Below are positions 1 to 4,620 of a stretch of DNA of 5,868 nt, in pieces. The notes below the pieces were generated by a model. That model saw only the letters and a list, made by a program, of their open reading frames with translations. It did no database searches and had not been told where the DNA came from. The position numbers and the translations under genes were made by a program. The stretch is taken from NCBI GenBank assembly GCA_902792495.1, contig CADBAC010000312.1:1-5868 (forward strand), in the 5' to 3' direction. The first letter of the stretch is position 1; each line of letters begins with the position of its first letter. This DNA comes from Ruminococcus flavefaciens. Its GTDB lineage: Bacteria; Bacillota; Clostridia; Oscillospirales; Ruminococcaceae.

Positions 1-12
1 GACTTTTAATAG

Positions 13-95
13 AATTTTGCCCCCATATAGGGCGCACCTGCAAGAAATGATAAGTTCAGACTTATCTGGTGTGCGCCCTATATGGGGGCAAAATT
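13..95. repeat. Perfect 25-bp inverted repeat with a nested hairpin
   Basis: The arm at 13-37 is the exact reverse complement of 71-95 (25 of 25 bases). The 33-nt interior holds a second hairpin, GATAAGT (49-55) with ACTTATC (60-66) around a 4-nt loop. Further out, GACT (1-4) can pair with AGTC (99-102). A transcript in either direction would fold into a very stable stem. The right arm is absent from the second repeat copy at 2904 onward, which keeps only a left-arm-like sequence. Confidence 0.85.
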
Positions 96-173
96 AATAG
101 TCTTGGGGAGAGTTCGAGAAAAATCCTTCTTCAAAACGTCTACCTTGATAATACATATAAAACTTCTATAAGA

Positions 174-203
174 GTACCAAGGTTACGGTACACAGGCTTT
201 TTT
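174..203 (+). terminator. Possible weak intrinsic terminator at the end of repeat copy 1
   Basis: GTACC (174-178) pairs with GGTAC (187-191) around an 8-nt loop, and a run of six T follows at 198-203 after a 6-nt gap. The stem is only 5 bp and the gap is longer than ideal, so termination is uncertain. If active it would separate an upstream gene outside the window from the promoter at 290. Confidence 0.3.
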
Positions 204-289
204 ATTTACGACACGGATACCGCTCCCCTGTTGTCAGAGCAATAAAGATAAACTATAAAAACCCATAAAAATAAAGTATATAATTCCTA

Positions 290-318
290 TTGACAAAGTA
301 TGCTATAAATGCTATACT
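290..318 (+). promoter_or_regulatory. Strong sigma-A-type promoter for the leader/ACT/gshA/amidotransferase operon
   Basis: A perfect -35 TTGACA (290-295) and a near-perfect -10 TATACT (313-318) are separated by exactly 17 nt, in an AT-rich context. Transcription should start about 324-326. This leaves an untranslated leader of roughly 230 nt before the first sizeable gene, long enough to hold regulatory RNA structure. The preceding stretch 209-289 is AT-rich and shows nothing recognisable. Confidence 0.85.
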
Positions 319-333
319 ATTTTTGGGATAATC

Positions 334-363
334 AGACCTTGCAGGTCTCATCATGTACCTGCA
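334..363 (+). promoter_or_regulatory. Two mutually exclusive hairpins at the start of the operon leader
   Basis: AGACCT (334-339) can pair with AGGTCT (343-348) over a 3-nt loop. Alternatively TGCAGGT (340-346) can pair with ACCTGCA (357-363) over a 10-nt loop. Both use 343-346, so only one can form. In addition CAGACC (333-338) is complementary to GGTCTG (435-440), inside the leader ORF. Competing pairings are typical of attenuator leaders, but no conserved riboswitch or T-box core (such as TGGNACCGCG) was recognised. The pairing is seen; regulatory use is inferred. Confidence 0.45.
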
Positions 364-392
364 TACCAATTCTGTTTTCGGAGGCGATCATC

Positions 393-458
393 ATGTGTAA
401 CTGTAGTGAATGTGACATGGAAATATATATGATCGGTCTGCCCGTATCTGCTGTTTAG
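393..458 (+). CDS. Short Cys-rich leader peptide (21 aa), putative cysteine-sensing uORF
   Basis: This 21-codon ORF begins MCNCSEC, with Cys at positions 2, 4 and 7, continues DMEIYM and ends at a TAG. The GGAGG at 380-384 lies 8 nt before the ATG. This is a better ribosome binding site than that of the gene downstream, and it is the main evidence for real translation. All three Cys codons are TGT, whereas in gshA, the amidotransferase, yqfC and yqfD Cys is mostly TGC (15 of 20 by hand count). The ORF lies about 70 nt into the transcript and 98 nt before the ACT-domain gene, in an operon encoding a cysteine-consuming ligase. Ribosome stalling at Cys codons when Cys-tRNA is scarce is the inferred role, by analogy with amino-acid leader peptides and the polycysteine leader ORFs described in mycobacteria. 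It could instead be a small metal- or thiol-binding peptide, or a chance ORF. Confidence 0.55.
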   Translation: MCNCSECDMEIYMIGLPVSAV

Positions 459-474
459 CGGTGTTACCTTACAT

Positions 475-545
475 CTTTCAGTGATATGCGGCTTCGGACT
501 GATATACGCAGCATAACCGCCCATTATCGGGCACGGCACTGAAAG
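475..545 (+). promoter_or_regulatory. Long-range 9-bp stem next to the ACT-gene ribosome binding site
   Basis: CTTTCAGTG (475-483) is the exact reverse complement of CACTGAAAG (537-545). The right arm runs into the purine-rich AAAGTGAG (542-549) that serves as the ribosome binding site for the ATG at 557, so formation would partly hide that site. The interior can add GCCC (519-522 region) with GGGC and other short helices. A ribosome finishing the leader ORF at 458 would sit just upstream of the left arm. No strong T-run follows apart from AATTTT (551-556), so control of translation looks likelier than classical termination. The complementarity is seen; function is inferred. Confidence 0.4.
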
Positions 546-556
546 TGAGTAATTTT

Positions 557-802
557 ATGAAACATATTGAAGTAATATCCCTCGACAGGATCGGTCTTAT
601 CGGCGACATAACCAATGTCATAAGGCGGATGAACGGTAACATCTCAGATCACACTGCCAATGTGAAAAATGACGGAAAAGGCATATCTATTTCTGTATTC
701 TCCGCTGATGTGGAATTCGGAGAAGGCTTCAATGCGGATAGCGCATTCAGACGGCTCAGAAAGATCAGAAACGTCAGACAAGTCAGCATTACCGACAAAT
801 GA
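557..802 (+). CDS. Small free-standing ACT-domain protein (81 aa)
   Basis: The protein is essentially one ACT domain. It opens with the beta-strand MKHIEVISLDRIGLIGDIT (residues 1-19), where D-R-x-G-L-I-x-D-I-T is the classic ACT signature leading into the first helix (VIRRMNGNI). It continues with a second strand (KGISISVFSADV, 41-52) and ends in the fourth strand (VRQVSIT, 73-79). ACT domains usually bind amino acids and act as regulatory modules or dimerisation units. The ATG at 557, preceded by AAAGTGAG, is preferred because it starts right at the first strand. A GTG at 545 would add four residues (MSNF) and lies inside a leader stem. The stop codon is 10 nt before the gshA start, so the two are co-transcribed. 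Sensing a thiol-pathway amino acid such as Cys, Gly or Glu for the neighbouring ligase is plausible but unproven; the ligand cannot be read from the sequence. Confidence 0.8.
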   Translation: MKHIEVISLDRIGLIGDITNVIRRMNGNISDHTANVKNDGKGISISVFSADVEFGEGFNADSAFRRLRKIRNVRQVSITDK

Positions 803-812
803 GGTGAAGGAT

Positions 813-1961
813 ATGAAGAACAGCAATTATTTTTACGGCGGAAATTTCGGCATCGAACGTGAGACTCTCCGTGTGGACAGCCACGGCAGGCTTGCACAGA
901 CTCCCCATCCTTTCGGAGATGATGAGCATATCACCCGTGATTTCTGCGAAAATCAGATAGAGATAGTAACGCCCGTATGCCACGATATCGATTCGGCACT
1001 GGAGTCACTCGAATCCCTCGATAAGAAGGTAAGGGACGTTCTCCGAGAAAAGGGCGAGAGTATATGGCTTTACAGCAATCCTCCCCATTTCGACTCGGAG
1101 GACGATATCCCTATTGCGGATTTCGTCGGAGACCACTCCTCAAAGCGCAGTTACAGAGAGGTACTTGAACAGAAATACGGAAAGCGCCTCATGCTTTTTT
1201 CAGGCATTCATTTCAACTTTTCATTCGATCAGCGCTTCCTTGATGAACTGCGTCCCGAAGGCGAGGACAGCCGTACATTCACAGACAGGGTCTATATGCA
1301 CCTTTACAAACAGCTGATGGTCCACAGCTGGCTCATCGTTCTGCTTACAGCCGCAAGTCCCTACTACGACGCATCACTTGACGGTGACGGCAGAAGCGGC
1401 ATTATCATGAGCGAATACACTTCCCTGAGAAACAGCAGAAGGGGCTACTGGAACAAATTCCTGCCCATTCTCGATCACCGTGACCTCAGAACATTTACAG
1501 GCAGTATCAAAAAGCATATCGTAACGGGTTCGCTTTACTCAGCAAGCGAGCTTTATCTCCCTGTAAGACTGAAGCCGAGAGGTGTGAACAGTCTTGAAAA
1601 TCTGGCAAAGAACGGTGTTGACCACATCGAACTGAGAATGTTCGACCTTAACCCTTCCGCATCTGTCGGCATAGACAGCAGAGACCTGCACTTCACTCAT
1701 TTCCTCATGCTGTATCTGCTTTCTCAGCCCGATATACCATTCGATCCGCAGGCACAGGAAAAGGCTGTCAGAGAGCACAAAGAGGCTGCGCTTTTAGCTG
1801 TCAGCCATGAACTTCTTGAACGTGGTGAGGATATACTCACGGAAATGGAGGACTTTTTCAGCGACAACAATGATGCACTGAGTATTATAGCCTACGAAAA
1901 GCAGAAATTCGAGGAACGCAAGGTCTGTAATACCATTGCTGATAAAAACATCTTCGGTTAA
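813..1961 (+). CDS. gshA: Glutamate-cysteine ligase, compact form (382 aa)
   Basis: This enzyme should join L-Glu and L-Cys with ATP to give gamma-glutamylcysteine, the first step of glutathione-type thiol synthesis in the cytosol. Visible family blocks are FGIERETLRV (12-21), a metal/ATP-site strand rich in acidic residues; LAQTPHPFG and TRDFCENQIEIVTP (27-54), the substrate strand; LMLFSGIHFNFSF (126-138); the helix VHSWLIVLLTAASPYYD (170-186); VRLKPRGVNSLENL (251-264); and IELRMFDLNPSASVGID (272-288), matching the type I GshA/GshF ligase domain. At 382 aa it is clearly shorter than E. coli GshA (about 518 aa) and lacks the ATP-grasp glutathione-synthetase half of bifunctional GshF (about 750 aa). 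All core blocks are present, so it looks intact. The ATG at 813 is chosen because GAGGTGAAGG (801-810) is a good Shine-Dalgarno sequence and YGGNFGIERE starts the family fold. An in-frame ATG at 669 lies inside the ACT gene and is rejected. The amidotransferase gene follows 14 nt after the stop. Confidence 0.92.
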   Translation: MKNSNYFYGGNFGIERETLRVDSHGRLAQTPHPFGDDEHITRDFCENQIEIVTPVCHDIDSALESLESLDKKVRDVLREKGESIWLYSNPPHFDSEDDIPIADFVGDHSSKRSYREVLEQKYGKRLMLFSGIHFNFSFDQRFLDELRPEGEDSRTFTDRVYMHLYKQLMVHSWLIVLLTAASPYYDASLDGDGRSGIIMSEYTSLRNSRRGYWNKFLPILDHRDLRTFTGSIKKHIVTGSLYSASELYLPVRLKPRGVNSLENLAKNGVDHIELRMFDLNPSASVGIDSRDLHFTHFLMLYLLSQPDIPFDPQAQEKAVREHKEAALLAVSHELLERGEDILTEMEDFFSDNNDALSIIAYEKQKFEERKVCNTIADKNIFG

Positions 1962-1975
1962 GGCGGTGATATGAT

Positions 1976-2734
1976 ATGTGCGAGCTTTTAGGCTTCACTT
2001 CGGCAAAAAATACTGATATATCAGATTATCTCAGGACGTTCTACTCTCACAGCGTAAAGAATCCTCACGGCTGGGGACTTATGTATGAAAACGGCGGACG
2101 TGAGATACTCAAAGAAGCTGTATGTGCCAGCGAGAGCAGTTATCTTAATGATGTGATAGACAGTATGCCGGAACAGAAAAACACTCTTGCACATATCAGG
2201 TTCGCTACAGTAGGCTCTATACAGGAGGAAAACTGCCACCCTTTCACAGGCACCGATATTTCGGGAAGAGAATGGACTCTCATCCATAACGGCACTATCT
2301 TCAACAGCAGATACGATTTCCGCTACTGCTCTGAACAGAAAGGCGATACCGATTCCGAGAGATTGTTCCTCTCAATGATGGACACCATCAACAGCCGCCT
2401 TGAAAAGTCGATCCCTACCGAAAGAGCAAGGTTCGAGCTTATCAATGATTTTATCGCAGAGAAAGCTCCGAGAAACAAACTCAACCTTATGATATTCGAC
2501 GGCGACCTGCTGTACGTCCATAAAAATCTGAAAAATACCCTCAGCTTCAAGCGCCTTGAAAACGGCATAGTCTTTTCGACTTCGCCCCTCGATAACGGAC
2601 TGTGGGTGCCCTTTCCGATGGCTCAGGTCATCGCTTATAAAAACGGCCGTGAGGTCTATCGTGGAGAGCGCCATAAAGGCACTTTCGTCCCGACTATAGA
2701 GTATATCACGGCTATGGATGCTATGTATATATAA
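1976..2734 (+). CDS. Class II glutamine amidotransferase (YafJ/EgtC/Dug3-like, 252 aa)
   Basis: This is an N-terminal-nucleophile hydrolase of the GATase_4 type. Cys2 directly after the initiator Met (MCELLGF) is the expected catalytic nucleophile. Further landmarks are NPHGWGLMY (29-37), LAHIRFATVG (71-80), ENCHPF (85-90), the LIHNG block (102-106), GDTDSERLF (123-131) and FSTSPLDNG (200-208). The length is normal for stand-alone members, and no synthetase or isomerase domain is attached. The ATG at 1976 is fixed by the need for Cys2; AGGCGGTG (1961-1968) supplies the ribosome binding site. An out-of-frame ATG at 1971 is ignored. Characterised relatives include EgtC, which removes a gamma-glutamyl group in ergothioneine synthesis, and yeast Dug3, which attacks glutathione. 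Its place straight after a gamma-glutamylcysteine-forming ligase suggests hydrolysis or transfer of gamma-glutamyl groups of a thiol compound. The family and active site are well supported; the substrate is inferred. Confidence 0.88.
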   Translation: MCELLGFTSAKNTDISDYLRTFYSHSVKNPHGWGLMYENGGREILKEAVCASESSYLNDVIDSMPEQKNTLAHIRFATVGSIQEENCHPFTGTDISGREWTLIHNGTIFNSRYDFRYCSEQKGDTDSERLFLSMMDTINSRLEKSIPTERARFELINDFIAEKAPRNKLNLMIFDGDLLYVHKNLKNTLSFKRLENGIVFSTSPLDNGLWVPFPMAQVIAYKNGREVYRGERHKGTFVPTIEYITAMDAMYI

Positions 2735-2798
2735 AAACAAAACTGCGGTACTCAACCGTGATACTCATATAGAAGCTTTATACGCATTTATCTGGTGA

Positions 2799-2879
2799 AA
2801 CCTTTCTGAGGAAAGGTTCCCTCTGACGGAGGCGGTACCCTCTGTCAGCTTCGCTGACATCTCCCTACCCCGTAGGGAG
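2799..2879. repeat. Hairpin cluster after the amidotransferase gene
   Basis: Four stems can be read. AACCTTTC (2799-2806) pairs with GAAAGGTT (2811-2818). CTGACGGAGG (2823-2832) pairs with CCTCTGTCAG (2839-2848) with one G-U pair. TGTCAGC (2843-2849) pairs with GCTGACA (2853-2859). CTCCCTAC (2861-2868) pairs with GTAGGGAG (2872-2879). The second and third share GTCAG and exclude each other. No T-run follows closely, so these are not textbook intrinsic terminators, but they probably form the 3' end of the operon transcript. Confidence 0.65.
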
Positions 2880-3007
2880 TCTACCCCCGCCCCCCCTTCC
2901 AAAGACTTTTAATAGAATTTTTGCCCATTATAGGGCGCACTTGAAAGAAATGAAAAATTATTACTTTACTGGATACTGAAAGTTTTAGGAAAGGAGTTTG
3001 AGGATGA

Positions 3008-3089
3008 CTCCCCACAGTGTGGGGAGATGTCCGAAGGACAGAGGGGACAGGTCCCAGTTAGGGAAACCCTTTTTCAAAAGGGTTTCCCT
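3008..3089. repeat. Hairpin cluster at the right side of repeat copy 2
   Basis: CTCCCCAC (3008-3015) pairs with GTGGGGAG (3019-3026). TGTCC (3028-3032) pairs with GGACA (3036-3040). A perfect 14-bp stem joins 3060-3073 with 3076-3089 around a 2-nt loop. The last is a very stable structure on either strand and could stop or protect the convergent transcripts, although no T-run follows it directly. Copy 1 of the repeat keeps only a degenerate version of the 14-bp stem. Confidence 0.65.
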
Positions 3090-3158
3090 CAATAGACTCA
3101 TGTAAAAAATTCTATAAGAGTACCGAGGTTATGGGTAATTCAGGAGTACCGCAGTTTT

Positions 3159-4262
3159 TCATTTATCCGCCGACAAACGGGTACAGCTGACGAATAGCAT
3201 GAACGTCATTATTATAAGCATCACCGAAGGCACAGGTGACTGTGAACTGTAAAGACGGACGTTTATACTTGATACGGCTTTCAGCTGATGCCGCAGGAAT
3301 ATCGGAGTTATCAGCCTGCATACCGCTCCGCTTAAAACTGCCGATGCGGCACGTATGAGTATGACGGCTCCGACGGAAAAACGTCCCTTTATCAGTGCGC
3401 AAATCTGAAACAGCACACACACTCCGCCGAATGAAGTCAGTGCACACAGGAAGGGCAGAAGTGTGAAGTCGTCACGGGGAAGCGGCCCTGTGCCCGTTAT
3501 ATCGACAGCGCCACGTATCAGCGATACCGCTGTGTCCTGCGGAAGTGAGGTCAGCCGTGACACTAAGCCGCCTGCTTTCCGGTAAATGCCCGTAGCTTCA
3601 AGGAATGCGGATATCACCGAGAATGCCGTTACGGTAAAGCATATGACAGCCATTGACCTGCCGCTTGCTGTTATGCTTTCGGTAAGAGTGCCGGCAGTAA
3701 GATCTATACCCTTTCTGCCGCCGTATCCGGAAAGATCGCTCTTTTTCAGAAATGGCGAAAGCACAAGCGCAAGTATGACATTCGCCGCAGCTGCCGAAAG
3801 AGTCACGATTACTCCCGCTGACGGGAGACTGTAATATTTCCCTGAGATGAATCCGAATACAAATGCAGGCCCTGCACCAAAGCAGAGACCTGACAGAACA
3901 GAGGCCGTTTCCCGTGAAATGGCCTTTTTTTCGTGCATTTCAAGTATCATTGATGTGCCCACAGGATAGCCTGCAAATGCCGAGAATGAAAATATCGCCA
4001 TAATACAGCCGTCCATGCCGAAAACCGCCCTTGATATTCGTCCCATTGCTTTCGGTGTATGTGTGAGGATGCCGCTTCTGACTATCACCGCCGACACTAT
4101 CATCATTGCGTAAAGTGACGGTATAACTGTCAGCAGACAGCGCTGTACTGCCTCAGAAACCGCTTTTCCCGTCAGCTGGGGACGGAATGTGCACAGCATA
4201 AAAAATATAAGTACAGCCGCTGTTTTTACAGCTGTGAGAATTTTCCGAGCATATCTTTTCAT
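3159..4262 (-). CDS. ylbJ: YlbJ-like sporulation integral membrane protein (367 aa)
   Basis: This is a polytopic membrane protein with hydrophobic segments at about residues 12-26, 44-62, 86-106, 126-145, 148-171, 204-224, 265-292, 296-316 and 346-359. Landmarks of the YlbJ group are LLTVIPSLYAMMIVSAVIV (43-61), the gate-like FAGYPVGTSMILEM (96-109), LCFGAGPAFVFGFISG (126-141), TESITASGRSMAVICF (194-209) and RGAVDITGTGP (250-260). B. subtilis YlbJ (SpoVV, about 408 aa) is needed for spore dipicolinate uptake and is made in the mother cell. This protein is somewhat shorter. The ATG at 4262 (MKRYARK, positive residues before the first membrane segment) is preferred, with GGGTGATG upstream on the minus strand; an ATG two codons earlier is also possible. 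A longer reading up to 4382 would overlap yqfC and is rejected. The gene is convergent with the amidotransferase gene and divergent from yqfC. The actual transported substrate in this organism is unknown. Confidence 0.82.
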   Translation of the reverse strand: MKRYARKILTAVKTAAVLIFFMLCTFRPQLTGKAVSEAVQRCLLTVIPSLYAMMIVSAVIVRSGILTHTPKAMGRISRAVFGMDGCIMAIFSFSAFAGYPVGTSMILEMHEKKAISRETASVLSGLCFGAGPAFVFGFISGKYYSLPSAGVIVTLSAAAANVILALVLSPFLKKSDLSGYGGRKGIDLTAGTLTESITASGRSMAVICFTVTAFSVISAFLEATGIYRKAGGLVSRLTSLPQDTAVSLIRGAVDITGTGPLPRDDFTLLPFLCALTSFGGVCVLFQICALIKGRFSVGAVILIRAASAVLSGAVCRLITPIFLRHQLKAVSSINVRLYSSQSPVPSVMLIIMTFMLFVSCTRLSADK

Positions 4263-4326
4263 AATCATCACCCAATAAATCATATTATGGAATGGACGAA
4301 GATTATGATTCTTACGGAGGAAAGAT
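4263..4326. promoter_or_regulatory. Divergent control region between ylbJ and yqfC-yqfD
   Basis: Only 64 nt separate the two divergent starts, so both promoters must lie here or in the neighbouring gene starts. On the minus strand CATAATAT (complement of 4282-4289) matches 6 of 8 bases of the sigma-E -10 element CATACAAT, and an ATAAT (complement of 4302-4306) lies 12 nt upstream of it, a little short of the usual spacing. No sigma-A promoter is evident. CGGAGG (4315-4320) is the yqfC ribosome binding site. The sigma-E assignment is tentative and rests partly on the known mother-cell expression of these families. Confidence 0.3.
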
Positions 4327-4620
4327 ATGTTTGAAAAAATTGCCGACAGTACAAGGGATGCCCTTTTTCTCAACGCAGGCATTTATATCGAGGACAATAA
4401 GGTCATGACAGTGGAAAACTGTGAACGTATCGAGGAATACAACGATATATTCATTCAGCTTCTGTCAGGCGGACTTATCATAAGAGTATGGGGGAATGAA
4501 CTTCGTGCCTGCGGTTACCGCACAAAAGGGCTTGTCATAAGGGGACATATCTCACGGATAGAATTCGACAAAAGAAAGGGGCGCAGTCATGCTGAGGAGA
4601 AGGATAAGGATAAACGCTGA
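4327..4620 (+). CDS. yqfC: YqfC-family sporulation protein (97 aa)
   Basis: This small protein matches the YabP/YqfC family, beta-strand-rich proteins of about 90-100 aa made during sporulation. The body reads as alternating strands: GIYIEDNKVMTVENCERI (18-35), EYNDIFIQLLSGGLIIRVWGNEL (37-59), then GLVIRGHISRIEFD (68-81), the last being the typical closing motif I-x-G-x-I-x-x-I-x-F. The C-terminus (82-97) is very basic and acidic, of low complexity, and overlaps the next gene. CGGAGG lies 6 nt before the ATG at 4327, an excellent match. Its fixed neighbour is yqfD, here overlapping by 32 nt. In other spore formers yqfC-yqfD are adjacent and sigma-E dependent, but their exact biochemical role is not established. 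No catalytic motif is visible. Confidence 0.85.
   Translation: MFEKIADSTRDALFLNAGIYIEDNKVMTVENCERIEEYNDIFIQLLSGGLIIRVWGNELRACGYRTKGLVIRGHISRIEFDKRKGRSHAEEKDKDKR

Larger units (their letters stand above)
1..208. repeat. Dispersed intergenic repeat, copy 1 (right portion only)
   Basis: This gene-free stretch resembles 2904-3165. Bases 1-18 are identical to 2904-2921, TAGGGCGCAC (28-37) recurs at 2931-2940, and TTCTATAAGAGTACC (164-178) recurs exactly at 3110-3124. Between these blocks a TTCTTCAAAA-like segment near 128-137 aligns with the hairpin at 3060-3089 of copy 2. Both copies end in a T-run followed by ATTTA. The left half of this copy, by analogy with 2739-2903, would lie before the window start. 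No coding potential is seen. The repeat relation is read directly from the sequence; calling it a mobile or MITE-like element is inference. Confidence 0.75.
2739..3158. repeat. Dispersed hairpin-rich intergenic repeat, copy 2, with terminal inverted repeats (MITE-like)
   Basis: The 424-nt gap between two convergent genes is filled by this element. Its left end AAAACTGCGGTACTC (2739-2753) is the exact reverse complement of 3144-3158. Slightly further in, 2762-2774 matches the reverse complement of 3110-3122 with one mismatch. The right portion (2904-3158) is related to bases 1-204 of the window. Inside are at least five hairpins and a C-rich tract (2883-2898). No transposase is encoded and no clear target duplication was seen next to the ends. 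The outermost bases at the right end abut the ylbJ stop codon, and similarity to copy 1 continues for about 7 nt into it. A passively mobilised element or a conserved bidirectional termination module would both fit. Confidence 0.7.

Noticed and set aside
351..539. Minus-strand 62-codon ORF in the operon leader
   Set aside because: It has no recognisable domain, lies opposite a promoter-driven leader with its own structure, and lacks convincing initiation signals.
458..556. Classical Rho-independent attenuator terminator between the leader ORF and the ACT gene
   Set aside because: Stems exist but no GC-rich hairpin is followed directly by a T-run; AATTTT at 551-556 is too short and poorly placed.
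324..556. T-box or known riboswitch in the leader
   Set aside because: No T-box TGGNACCGCG core and no pattern of the S-box or other familiar riboswitch classes could be found by eye.
669..812. N-terminal extension of the glutamate-cysteine ligase from an in-frame ATG at 669
   Set aside because: It lies wholly inside the ACT-domain gene. The ATG at 813 has a good Shine-Dalgarno sequence and starts at the conserved fold.
2372..2755. Minus-strand 127-codon ORF opposite the amidotransferase gene
   Set aside because: It is a shadow of the amidotransferase gene, whose catalytic motifs are complete on the plus strand.
3004..3105. A 33-codon ORF (starts MTPHSVGRCP) preceded by GAGTTTGAG-like purines inside repeat copy 2
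   Set aside because: It runs straight through the palindromes at 3008-3089, has no counterpart in copy 1 and looks like repeat sequence read as protein.
4263..4382. N-terminal extension of ylbJ on the minus strand up to 4382
   Set aside because: It would overlap the start of yqfC, which has a very clear ribosome binding site. The extra residues are not membrane-like and a better start exists at 4262.
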